A stretch of 64,000 nt of DNA, taken from assembly GCA_026929865.2 (NCBI GenBank), contig CM049417.1, forward strand, positions 1,846,001 to 1,910,000, given 5' to 3'. Below are positions 48,430 to 60,757 of the stretch, piece after piece (position 1 is the first letter of the stretch; each line of letters starts with the position of its first letter). The notes under the pieces are model-generated. The model worked only from the letters and a program-made list of their open reading frames with translations. It was not told the origin of the DNA and did no database searches. The position numbers and the translations under genes are program-made. This DNA is from Hyperoplus lanceolatus. Taxonomy: Eukaryota > Chordata > Actinopteri > Uranoscopiformes > Ammodytidae.

Positions 48430-49060
48430 GAAAGCAACATTCAGCATTATAAAATGGTGTCAACTCATATAATGTCCTTCTATTTGGACATTCACAAATG
48501 GCTGACACTGTAGATTATTTCTCAACAGTTGGGTTTATTGCAGCTGTATAATTTTATTCTTTGATTTTAGTTATCTTGCATTTGGCTCAGAGTTCAGCTG
48601 TTGACCTAGACACTCAAAGTGAAACTGAGCTCATCATGTTTAAAGTTATTCATTCATTACATTGATAGCTTTAGCCTTTCGTCAAGAACATTAGACATTA
48701 GTACATCTAAAATTGATCTGTCTTTGCTATTACATTAACATTGAAATCAACTGCGCTGCTAGCTTAATATTCTGCCAAACCTTAAGGCTTCTTAATAATG
48801 TGGTTTTGATAGTCATACAATTCAGTTCATATGAAAACATGTCTTACTTAAGTGAAGGAAGAGAGTGTTTACTTCATCGTTGTTGATGAGGTTGATAAAC
48901 CAGAGAATTTACAGTAAGTGCCTGGCATATCAATCATTTACACAGCCTGTTGATGTTATACAGACCTTACTATTCAGTGAAATGTACTGACTAACACATA
49001 ATGCAGCAGTTACGTATCTATCTACCTTTATTCTAAAACACTACCCTACAGACACTAACA
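48430..49060 (-). repeat. Inverted third copy of FcRL upstream block
   Basis: Reverse complement resembles about 3990-4420 and 27660-28200. For example AACAGTTGGGTTTATTGCAG here pairs with the complement of CTGCAATAAAACCAACCGTT. Diverged and without a gene. Confidence 0.7.
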
Positions 49061-49715
49061 TATACAAGACATATAATACAGAACAGTTGCTCGGGAATAA
49101 TTTTTATTTAATTTTTTGCAAAACATTCCAATGTATTTTAAAGAAACAATGTAATACAAAGCAACCATAAAAAAGATGTTCCTCTAAAAAATAAAACCTT
49201 TTACAATGAACTCATTAAACACCCCATCAGGGAAATAACTTTTTTTTTAAACAAGTCTGATAAAACAAAAGTTGACAATACAACAATCATATATAATGAC
49301 TAACAACTGTATTGAATAAAAGCAAAAGCCGCTCATATTATTTTCTGTTAAAGGCAGACAAACTGTGCGGTGGAAACTGTCAACACACATAGCTACATAA
49401 CATAATTAAATGTTTTAATTGAAATAAACATTAACAATTGCAGTGTATCCCTACCTCTTACATTTCTATGCATTACAGCAAAGTGCAATTTAAGTTTTAC
49501 ATTATAATATATATTGTTAGTCCAGACTGTGTGCATCTGATAGCAGGGTAATTCCAATTGTATTCACTGTGATCACACAGCTGATATCAGATAATGTAAA
49601 CTTCTCAGCTTGTTAAATGTAAAGTTTTAGATCATTTAAGCTATTTAGGCCGTTTCCTCCTTCCCTAACTATCAAGTACAGGAAGTGTAAGATAAAGAAG
49701 TAAATTAATGTAACA

Positions 49716-52700
49716 TTAAAGGATTTGTTGCATTTTGTTGTCCTGTATCCTCCCTCCTTTCTCTGACTGAAGTTCCATCAGACCTTTCTCTCTCTCTCTC
49801 TCCATCTCATCTAATTGTTTTCTAATTTGCTCTAAGTTTTTCCCCACTTTCTTCTTCCTCTCTGTTATTCTCTTCATTTCACCATTTGTTCTATCTATTA
49901 GTTTGTCTGTGCTCAAATCCAGTTGTTGAAATGTGTTCCTTCCCTCCACCAAGTTCTTATTCACTTCTTTCAGGATTTCTTTGAGTTTTAAGTATCCCTT
50001 CGCTCTGTTTTCTGTTCTATCTCCTGCCATCTCTGTCACTTCTTTCTCTACTGAATTAACCTTCTCTTCATTCTCCTTCACCTGTTTCTCTGTCTCTTGC
50101 ATTTGACTGTTCAGTTTTTCCTTCTGACTCGTCATTTCCTTAATCACTTCCTCCAGTGTCTCAATAACCTTTGTAATTTCATTCTGTTCTTCATCGTTCC
50201 TCTGTAAATCCTCTTTAAGTCCATTTTGCAAATCGTCTTCATCCTTGAGCTCATTTCCTCTTAAATCTGGGGACACAGAAGCCATATATAATGAGCAAAC
50301 ATATTTAATTCACATGACAGACATTTTTTACTGAGCTACTTTTAGGAATTATCTAAAGTGATTCAAACTTGATGAAGATTGTGTTTATGTTGACCACGTT
50401 CACAAGGATACCTATATATTATTTTATTTAGTATTTTCTCTCCATTTTGGCCTTCACTCTACACGAAAAGTGGAAAATTGAGATTAAGATCACTGAATAC
50501 ATGTTTTGGTATTCACATCCAACAGTGGACATTCTAAAACTCGGTTTTGCCTCTATTCTCTATTGTTTACCATCAGCATTCAATGTACAGTACATATAAA
50601 TGTACATTGAAGAGAATTAAGTGGAATTTATACTTTGCTCACCCATTTTGTATTGTCTCTGTTTCCAGACAAGAAATACAACAGCAGAGATAAACATGAA
50701 GCCAAACAACACGCTGAAGGTGATGGAAGGAGTGCAACCAGACTGAGTCATGAAGAAATCGTCTGAAATGAAGGGACCAAAAGCACAAGGTCTGTGTTTG
50801 TGTTCCATGAGTTGAAGGAATTAATTATACGCGTGTTTTAGAATGTATTCCTACCTGGAACATGGATGTGTGTCTCTCTGGTCTGGTTGATGTCCTTCTG
50901 TTGGACTCTGCAGGTGAAGCTGTTGCTGTGTCTCTTCTCCACAGTCACTCTGCTGCTGACAGTATAGAGGTCATCAGGACCTCTGACTGTCTCTGGAGGT
51001 CCAGCAGAGAGGAGCTTTCCCTCACCGTCCAGCCAAAGCACCTCAGGCTTTGGGTGCCAGCCACCAGACTCACACTGCAACACCACACGTCCACTGAAGG
51101 CTCCATCAGTCCCTGCTAATCTGACAACAGGTGAGGAGACAGCACCTGGTGATGAGGAAACATTTCAAACTAAAATTATTGTTCCAAGCAAATATTTTAC
51201 AGCATCCTACCTTGTCTACATGTTTAAACGTCTGGGTGTGAGAATGGCTGAATGAGATGAACACTTTAAAGTGTTTTGTCCACAGCGGTAGAACAGTTAT
51301 ATATGTTGTGCAGTGTTCTTCATTCACTCACCAACAAGAAGCGCAACAAAATACTCTTCACTCAGTTTAGGAATGTAGCATCTGTATGTCCCGCTATCAG
51401 AGATTTTCACGTTGGAGAGTTTCAGCGAAAGGTCTCCACGCTTCAGTTTGTCGATGGAGAATGATGCTCTTCCTTGGTAGGCCTCATTTTGGTCCACCAG
51501 AAGTTCCTTACCTTCGTGCCACACATAGACAAATGAGGGATCCAGGTCAGGTCTCCCCCACTCGACTGTTTTGGAAACGGCATCCGTGGGAGGATCCAGC
51601 TGACGTGGCAAAACAACGTCATCACCGACCATTACCGTGACTGACTGGGGTGGACCGGTCTGCTGCGACACACCTGGGAAAAAGAAGGTGTAAATTAAAT
51701 TATATTTCGCTATCACAGCTTCAGATGAAAAACAAGTTTGGTCTCTCGAGGATAAATAAAAGTTAAATGAAATGAAAAATGAAAAAGTGAGGGGCTTGTG
51801 CTACTAATGTATGGTAGAAAAAAAGCATATTTTTTTCCGTAAGGTCACACCAGAGGAGCACCTGAGCTGCTGAACTGCCTTTTGTATGGACCAAAGGCAA
51901 GTGTGGAAGCCTCTTGCCCTAAGGTCAAACCAGTTAATACACTTTTTTGAATACAGATTTAAAAAACTGTCACTTAGGCAGTCAGAATAAAAGGGGCAGG
52001 GGCATTTGCCACCCCTACTTTCGCCCTGTGCACACCACTGCCTTCATAGCACTTAAACCTTTAACACTTAATGTATCGTATTTGATACATGAGTTTCTAA
52101 AATAACGTGCATTTTTAATGTATTTGGTGACTAATTTAACACTAACAGGTGTTTGAGAATTTGTGGTGAACGTAAATAATATATCTGAAAATCCCTAAAT
52201 GACCATTGTAATGCATTTCATGATGCAATTTTATTATGCAAACCACAATGCCAAAAACACTGTTCTGATTATTGAATTTGATTTATTGAAGACTGAAATG
52301 TAATCTTGATTTATAGTGGAAATGAATGAGACTTTTATTGCCAAGTAGGTTCACACACACTAGGAATTTGTAGTGGTCTGATAGTGCATAACAGATCCAA
52401 TTATGTGAAATCTAAAGATAATCATAGGGTTTTAATTAACAAATTAAATGTTTCAAAAACAATGAAAAATATTTGTTTCTTAAATTTTCATTGGTGTGCT
52501 CAGGAAAATGCCCAATGCATTTAATGGGATAAAGAAAATATTCCATTTACATTATATACATTTCTGATGATTATTTGATGTGTCAGACATGCAACTAATA
52601 TGGTGTTACTTAATTGTTTGTGTTTAAGTTACCTCCATATACATCCTTGTGTGTAAGGATAAGGAAGACGAAAAAAACATTGACACTTCTGGGAAATTTT

Positions 52701-52732
52701 TCGAAAGATAGAACATCCTTGGTCTGAATCAT
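49716..52732 (-). CDS. Butyrophilin-like receptor B with single coiled-coil exon
   Basis: Exons on the minus strand: leader 52732-52633, V-like Ig 51673-51332, C-like Ig 51145-50855, membrane helix 50762-50643, coiled-coil tail 50266-49716. The leader (100 bases) matches BTNL-A in length and phase. The C domain (VLQCESGGWHPKPEVLWLD ... NSFTCRVQQKD) is nearly identical to BTNL-A. The V domain has YRCYIP, but the partner cysteine is arginine (VVLPRQL versus VLLPCHL), so the usual disulfide is absent. The helix is FSVLFGFMFISAVVFLVWK. The tail is about 180 residues of Glu/Lys-rich heptads (VIETLEEVIKEM, LEQIRKQLDEMEREREKGL) ending in QQIL. Surface receptor of the B7/butyrophilin type. No B30.2. 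Confidence 0.85.
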
Positions 52733-52949
52733 CCTTGAGTTCTAAAATAAACAAAAACAGAGGAAATATTTATTAATAGAGAGTCAGGGGTATTTAAAGC
52801 AAGAACACTCTAACACTATTACTTCTACTGATTCCAATTTGTGAAAATGAATTTATTTCTGTAATTGTTACTGGGAATATATTCTGTATTGAGGGTACGA
52901 TCATATCGCTTTTGCTGGCAAAACTAATGATTCAAAGCAAATATAGAAA

Positions 52950-53290
52950 TAGAAATGACCACCTACACAATTTGATTACAAAAGATAATGCCAAAATCAC
53001 CCGACTAGAGAAATAAACGCAGTCCGAATGGAGCTCAAAGTTTACGATCTAGCACAGCATTCAGTCTGCTTATGAATTAATAACTGCTTTCTATCAGTAA
53101 GTGAAGAAGGAAAATTAATGTGTTCTGAAAAATCTGCAATTTCACCAAATTGATTTAAAAAATCTCACATACCTATTTTTGCAAGTCAAAGTGCCGCTCA
53201 CCTTTTTGTAAACTGCACAATAAAAGTCCTCGGATAAAATGATTTGTACTTTGGAATGCCCATGTATAATAAAACAAGGTGGGTTCACTT
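52950..53290 (-). promoter_or_regulatory. BTNL-B upstream/5' exon segment shared with downstream genes
   Basis: Minus-strand text ending in AAATAG|GTATGTGAG at 53173 is homologous to plus-strand text ending in AACAG|GTATGTGAG at 60160, and more weakly to 55292. It is probably a noncoding first exon with its flanking promoter. Shared elements include TCCAAAGTACAAATCATTTT (60075-60094, complement at 53240-53260). Confidence 0.6.
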
Positions 53291-55180
53291 TTCACTATGC
53301 ATGAGGACTTGTATGATTATACAATGGGCTTTTCTGTTTAACACAAATTACATGTTTTAATTTAGTTAGATTTAAGAATATACTATAAATATTGACAATA
53401 TATGTTTTATTTTATGCTTTACCAAAAATCTGCTATGCAACTCTGTTATATGAAATCCTTGAAGTTTACTATTAAGTAAAAAACAAACTATAATAGTCAT
53501 ACACTGCAAGGAACACCAGATTTTATGTCAGGATTTGCAGATTGGTTATTGTATTATATTATAGAGAATGCTCACTGGTTAATATTTAATTTACCCTATA
53601 AAATTAAGTTGGACATCTGCTTCCTTGTAGCAACGAGCACCTTATTTTATTGATTGGAATATGTTTTTCTTTCAAGAGGCCTATTAGTAGGGGAGCCAAT
53701 TTATTTCTGTAGTTTTGAGCTGTTCTTTTTTGGATAAAAAAATATTATTTTATCTTGAGTAAAAAAAAAGGTACAATGAAATGTCTCCATTTTTCATCTT
53801 AATGTTTAGATATAGTAGAGCCTAATTTGCACCTTTTAAATTTGATTGCAATGCCAGGATCACTGGATTTGTTCGATACATTTCCCAGAAACTTCTCTTT
53901 TCAGTTTTGATTGTTTATTATTATTTTACAGATGTCCTAGTACCCTTTTATGTTTTTTTGTTCTCATAAACAGTTGAAAGTGGACCGTAATAGGTGTGTA
54001 ACAAATGAACACTTCATGGTCTATTATTTCTGTCCTTGGAACTTGCAAAGTTTTACCCAGTAGTTTTAATATGCCAAGTAATATCTGAATTGAGACCTTG
54101 TAATATGATTGAATGAAAACAGTATTCTGTTGTTGCTGATCAATGTCACCATAGTCAGCACTAGTCCTCCAAGGTGGGAAGCTCCTCATGTATGGTCAAG
54201 AGCTTGCTCTTTTCTGTGCATGGTATGGCCAATCTCTCATCAACGCTATTTTGAGTGTTATTGAAAATTAATCATTTCAAGTCCAGGGAAAGACCTGCAA
54301 TGAAACAAAGGGTAAGAGGTCAATTTGCCAGAGGTTAAAGAAAAAGTTAAGGTTAAAAACATCAAATTGTAATTGTCAGAGTTCTCCAAAAGGCCTTTTT
54401 CGGTGAACAAAAAAAAGGCTTCACGTTTAGTTTTCCTTCAGCAATGGATGTACATATAGCCTTGAAAGTTGATGCAAAAAATTGATAGAGAAAATATTGA
54501 CCTGCAGGAATTGGTTGATAATTTTTATTGTTGGATAAGTTAGATTGTCCCCGAGTCTAAACAAAGCTTGGTAGGCGCTGCTATCTTTCTCATTGCCTTT
54601 TAAGAAAAATTACAATTACAATCAGAATCAGGTTTATTGACAGTTACACACATGTCACGAGCTGGCTGAGGGTTCAGACAAACGGAGTGAGAATGCACAA
54701 AGTTATAGGTCAAAAATTAAAACTATTTATTACGAAACACAAGATAAAGCAATTAAGTGTAAAAAGTCCATTCTATCACACCGTCACTCACACTCAAGAA
54801 ATCTGTTGTGCTCTGATGGCAACTTTCAAGAATATGAATTGAAAATTGTACGGAATTTATTATTACACCCTATGAATCATTATTTGGAGAATCCTTGCTC
54901 TGCAAGAAGTTGTAGTAGTAATCTTGCTATAGTTGTTAGATTAGATTATTTCAATTTCGGATTACATTGAGACATTAAACTGTAAATTGCAATACAATCC
55001 AGAAAAATGCGGGTGTTCTAAAACTTTTCAGTGGTAGTGTATACATGATCTATGTGTTGTTTTCATTGAAAGTGATGCTTCAAAGTGAGATCTGTCTCAA
55101 TTTGATACATTTTGATTTTATTTGATAAACGTGTTTATAAATCTGCAACAGACTGGCGGGAAAACACTCGAAGTGAACAC
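53291..55180. other. Spacer between divergent BTNL-B and downstream family
   Basis: AT-rich sequence with short relics (for example CAGAATCAGGTTTATTGACA near 54620). No exon is supported. Confidence 0.5.
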
Positions 55181-55249
55181 ACCTTACTTTATGACAGAAG
55201 ATGTTGGGTACAGGTTACTTTATTTGCAGACTTTGACCTGGAAACTTAC

Positions 55250-55292
55250 TGCCTGTTGTTTTGAGGTGGAGCGACTTTGATGCACATGACAG
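55250..55292 (+). promoter_or_regulatory. Possible noncoding first exon of the 55.7-kb gene
   Basis: The segment before ACAG|GTATGTGAG resembles the 5' exon end at 60160 and the complement of 53173. GTGAACACACCTTA is shared upstream at 55173 and 60047. Confidence 0.45.
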
Positions 55293-55658
55293 GTATGTGA
55301 GCCTTTACAAATTCAATTATTTTATGTTGCCCATTATTTTGCGAGTGGTATTTTTTTTATTAAAAAAAATTATATTTTTATAAAGATATTATTACATGAT
55401 AAAATATTTATCTGCCTGTCCAACTCCATTTAAAAATCAATCATACTCTACCAACCTTAATCTTTACAGTTACCATAAAATTAGCTTCCTCCATGTTATT
55501 GTAAATTCAAAACAAAATCTGAGTTTAAACATTCTTGCCATGCAGGTGTTTTTGTGATATCAAATCAAAAACAATACTCTTAACTGTTTTGATGTCTTCA
55601 TGTCTTCCTAGTGCCATGTTTTTTGAGTTTTATCATTCCAGCTGATCTCTGAACTGTC

Positions 55659-58600
55659 ATGAAATTTACCTTCACGTATGTTCTTGGAACTATCTTGGCT
55701 TTGTCTACATGGAAATGTAAGTCACAGCTCTTGATAGTTTATTTTATTCATAAAAAAATTGACAATCTTCTAAATTTCATTGTTAAATATACTTGAAAAA
55801 CTACTGATACATCGTATAAATATGGTTTGTGTCTCTGTTGAAAAGAGTATATGTCTTGCTGCTGTTTTTTTTATATAGGCTATATAATAATTCACTCTGT
55901 TTTTCTATAATGATTGCAATGTTGTCCTGTTGAATGACAGACCATTTCCGAATTGATGAGAAAATGGACCATAACAATAACCTGATGGAGAAACTCGACC
56001 CACAAACTACAATGGTAGGAGAAACAGGGCGTGGTTCAGGCTCCAAAAAAATTAAGCAGATAAATTACGGCACTGTCTGGGGGAGCTTTTAAATAGCGGA
56101 ACCTTTAAACTTTCTCTTACACTTAGTTACGTGAATAAATATTTATATAAGTATGTGAACATCTAAATATATCCCTTTACAGTTTCCACCTATGATTAGT
56201 TTGTTAATATGAAGCAGCGTCTTTAGCAAATGCATGCAAGAGATATTTTAAAAAGAGCACTCCGCACTTCGCTGTGCTTCACGGCTCCCCTTTCTCTTTC
56301 CTCTTCTTTCATCACGATTCTTTTTTTTATATTTGTGTTGCATATTGTGAATAAATTGTAACATGATTATATAGGATTGTGCATAATTTTATTATCCACA
56401 CTAAATACCACACTAAATACTTACTTGGATTAATTTTGACACTATTATGACAATGCTAAATAAAGATTTTTTGGAGAATTAAGACTGCTTTGTTTCACCT
56501 TTTTAGATTTCAAAAAAGTGAACCTGGGGGATGAACCGATTTGTAAGTCACAGCTCTTGATAGTTCATTTTATTCATCAAACATTTGACACAAAATCTGC
56601 TAAATTTCATTGTTTCTGCTTTTGTACATAGGCCTATATATCATAATTCACTGTTTTTAGTTTTCCTATTATGATTGCAATTTTGTCCTGGTGAATTGCA
56701 GCCCATTGCAGAATTGATGAGAAAATGGACCATAACACTAACTGGACAGAGGAATGCGTCCCGCAACCCACAATGGTAGGAGAAAGAGGGTGTGGTTCAG
56801 GCTCCAAAGAATATTAAGCAGAGAAATTACGGCCCTGTCTGGGGGAGCTTTTAAATAGCGGAACCTTTAAACTTTTTCCTAAAATTAGATACTGTATGTG
56901 AATAAATATTTATAAAAGTGTGTGAACATCTTAATATATCCCTTTACAGTTTCCACCTAGGATTAGTTTGTTAATATGAAGCAGCGTCTTTAGCAAATGC
57001 ATGCTGGAGATATTTCAAAAAGAGCGCTCCGCATTTCGCTGTGCTGCACGGCTCCCCATTCTCTTTGATTTTCTTTTGCCATAGACAATCAATCTATCAA
57101 TCAGCCTTTCTGGCGCAAAAATCAGCAGAAGGGGCCCCGCTGTAGGATACAATGAGGGGAAACGCTGCTCTATTTTAAAAAAAAGTACCATTTAAAAAGT
57201 AGGCAGCAAGTAGTGTTGATGACTGGTGTGTGTTGGTGTATGCGCGACAGAGCTCTGAACAAAGCAATATCACAGAGTGTTATGTTTAACATACATGGAT
57301 TTATTTGTTATCACAATTGTAATTTGGCTACTTAAATGAAGTTCAGAGCAACGGTTTGTTAACAGATTTAAAAAAAAACAGAGATGCGGAGTATGGCAAG
57401 AGTCACAGAGGCAAACTGGGTCAGAAATGACATGTCTTAATTCATGATTATTTTTTAAAAAACATCTTATGATAGTTATAAGTTAATGGTGTTTTCATGG
57501 CTGATCCAATCGTCTTGGGGGGGGGGGTTGCTATTCATCCCTTCAATCGCTGATTAACGATCCAATGGCCAATCTGAACAAGCCTACTATTTATACATGC
57601 CTTTTAGATTGGGTAATTTCTTATTAATTATGGTATGAGCACAGTCAAAGAACAAACTACTTTTTGTCATGATCAGTTTTATTTATATTTGTTTTACATA
57701 TTGTGAATATATTGTAACATGATTATGTAACATTGTGCATAATTTTATTATCCACACATCAGCTAAATACGTACTTGAATTAATTCTGATTATTGCCACT
57801 AGTCTGACATTGTTAAATAAAGATTTTTGGGGGAATTAAGTCTGCTTTGTTTCATCTTTTCAGATTTCAAGAATGAACCAGGAGGATAAATGGATTTTGA
57901 AACCAGGACCTGTAACATTAAGTCTTGACACTCTTCTCTTTCTTATCCTCATACACAGTTGTGGAGGTAACTTACACACTTGTACTCAACTCAGCATGGT
58001 TTTGGTTTTAATTAAATGTTAAGTGTATGTATTAGATAAAATGCCTTCAAAAATGTTATACTTTCTACATTGTGTTCCAATTAAATGAAAAGGGAAGGGA
58101 AGATATGATTTTTGCTTTTATGAATCTTAATTTACAGTCAGTAAAGCAGACATTTACAGATATGGCAGAAATAATATTAACAGATAGGCAACAGAAATTA
58201 CATTTGTTGGAGAAGTGCATAACAGTAAAGGATTTGTTCTTGTATCATTACAGCAGATCTGGTTGCATCTATTTCCGCAGTTCCAGTTCAGTTCCAGTTC
58301 AGCCAAGATCATGTGATAATATACATGATCTTGGCTGATCTAGCTTTTATTGTAGCCGTTTATGCCATGTATAAATGGAAACGTAAGTAACATTTCATAT
58401 AAGTGTTGCGATATGCCCCCTGACTCATTTGCAGTTTCAAAACATGTCAATTGTAATAATACCTTTGATGACATTATTTAAAACATTTTTGTTAAAGGCT
58501 GACTATGCAGTTCATGCCATGTAAAACAAAAGTATAGTCACACTAAAATAACCCCTGTAATGATCACTACTGCCCAACTATAATGTGTGGTGGTGAGTTG

Positions 58601-59362
58601 TTTATTGAATGTCACAAGACAAGGGTTTATATCCTCCTCAAGAGGTACATTTGTCCCCTTGAAAAAAGTATTAAAGACAACTCCCTCTCCCAAAAAAGGT
58701 TAAAAAATAACAGTCCATGGGGTCATAACAAAAATATATTCTTTTTAGTGTAACTATATTATTCCCTAAATATTTCAGATCCCCTATAGTGGACAATCTA
58801 CCATCTTAACTTTACCAATCCCTGGCTGGTATTGCAGTGGCTTCTGACAAGCCTCACCCATGGCAATGCAGACAGTGAAGTAATACGTATTTAAAACTTA
58901 ACTTGTTAAGCCCAATAAACCTTCAGGTTTCTGAATTTGCCTTCAACTGCCTTGCCTAACATTAGCAAACCGTTATGTAAAGTAATATAATATGTCATGA
59001 GCAGTGAGACATGATTCCTAAAAAAAGCATCCCTATACATGTTTTCAGAAAGTTTTAACCATTACAGGACAATTAATATTTTAAATCAATACACAATAAC
59101 TGGGAGCCTTAATGCATTGTTTATATTATATTTGTGTCACTGGGCACCTGAATGTTTTCCTTATAAATTAAATTCAGGGCATTAGGTTAAATAAATAAAT
59201 ATTATAGATGCAATGTTCTACTCCTATCTACATTAATTGTTATGTCTGCCTCCTCAGTCTGCAATCCAAAGCAATTGATTTCTGTCAGTGCATGTGGTCT
59301 GGCTGCTTGTGTTGTGGCTGTTGGTGGTTTTGGATCCTTCGCTGTCAAGTATGAATTGACAA
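55659..59362 (+). CDS. Ig-less BTNL-related exons (incomplete model)
   Basis: Candidate exons: leader 55659-55716 (MKFTFTYVLGTILALSTWK); 55941-56014 and its diverged duplicate 56702-56775 (both contain RIDEKMDHN); 57864-57966 (ATG at 57873, hydrophobic LDTLLFLILIHSCG, GGAG|GTAACT); membrane exon 58254-58382 (VIIYMILADLAFIVAVYAMY then KWK); and membrane exon 59258-59362 (SACGLAACVVAVGGFGSFAV). Splice phases are compatible (phase 1, or phase 0 between 56775 and 57864). No Ig-domain exon lies between leader and membrane exons. No last exon is found before the next gene, so either it shares the coiled-coil exon at 62191 or it is a decayed gene. Relationship to BTNL is inferred from the shared 5' segment and the W-K-rich exon ends. 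Confidence 0.35.
55700..57863 (+). repeat. Tandem duplication of about 0.8-1.35 kb
   Basis: 55716-56510 and 56542-57863 share TGTAAGTCACAGCTCTTGAT, the RIDEKMDHN exon, GATTAGTTTGTTAATATGAA, and the end block with TGTAACATGATTAT and CTGCTTTGTTTCA. The second unit carries extra sequence (about 57060-57660). Confidence 0.75.
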
Positions 59363-60119
59363 GTAAGTCACAGCTTGTTGGTGGTTACAACATTAACATA
59401 TCTCACTGCAACATACCCAGTGTTATGTATGGATATGTTACTCATTCTGCTTTCAAAAGATCCAGGCCTTGACACGATTGCTAATTGCCAATAAGTCACC
59501 CTGTCTTAATACACGCGGGGTTTGGGTTTTGGATCAAAATAAATTGTTTATGAATATTCTCATCCGGCTAATTTGCGGCAAACATTCCACTTCCACATAG
59601 ACCAAAGCAAAAACTTTGCCAAAATAATTTTAATGTTCGTTGCACACATGGACGTATTGAGTCAAGGGGAACAGTCTCATCTACATTGACGTCAGGACGC
59701 TGGCTATGCTACAACAATAACTACTCATTAGCATCCGTACTGTACTGAAGCTCACCTCTTTCAAACATGCCAGGGCAAGAAATTGTACACTGATTTATCC
59801 CGGAACTGAGCACTCACACTGGTCAAACAAACTAGACTTTAGCCTTCAAACGTGATCGGGACCGGTACGAATGCCTTGTGTGAGAATGCTTTGTCTCCAT
59901 TAATGGTTCAAAGGATAAAAGCAAGCATATAGGCCTATCTTCAAAATAAGATTTGTATTTTTAACATATTGATATATGTTATGTATGTGTTAATCCAGAA
60001 AAGCCCATTGGATTATCATACAAGTCCTTGTGTATAATAAAAAGTGAACACACCTTATTTTATTATAGGTGGCAATTCCAAAGTACAAATCATTTTATCT
60101 GAAGTCTTTGACTGTGCAT

Positions 60120-60160
60120 TTTACTAAAAGGTGAGCGAGACTTTGCTGTACAAATAACAG
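60120..60160 (+). promoter_or_regulatory. Probable noncoding first exon end, Ig-less gene
   Basis: Ends AACAG|GTATGTGAG, homologous to the BTNL-B 5' segment in inverted orientation. Confidence 0.5.
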
Positions 60161-60757
60161 GTATGTGAGATTTTCAAAATATATTGTTTGGATTTTATTA
60201 ATTCATAAACAGACTGAATGCTGTACTAGATCAGAAACGTTAAGCTCCATTCAGACTGTGTTTATTTCTATAGGGGAGGTAGGTTGATTTTAGCATTATT
60301 TTCAATGGTTAGAGATTCCTGTCTGAATCGTGATGGCAGATCATTTTTTTAAAAAAAACTTTTTCAAAGCAAATGTATTCACAATATTACAAAATGCTTT
60401 ACTGCTGCTATGCTTAACAACAAACAAAACTCAAATAATGTGAAAATAAAACAATGAATAAATATCTTGTTATGTAGTTTTTCGTCAGAATTTTCTTTGA
60501 ATGATTCATTTTGGGAGCAGAAGTTTCCAAAATGATTATATCACCAATGCACTTCCACGGGCATCTCATAAGATATATTATAATAGTGAATGATTGGATA
60601 TTCCCAGTATTAATTATAGTGAAAAATACATGTTGGCACATTGCGCCATTAAAATAAATAAAGGATAAAAAGGTTTTTGCTTCAAATGCATTTTTCTCTA
60701 CTAAAAATGATTTCCTCTTGTCTTTGAAATGTTTAGCACTTCAGGATAATTCACATC

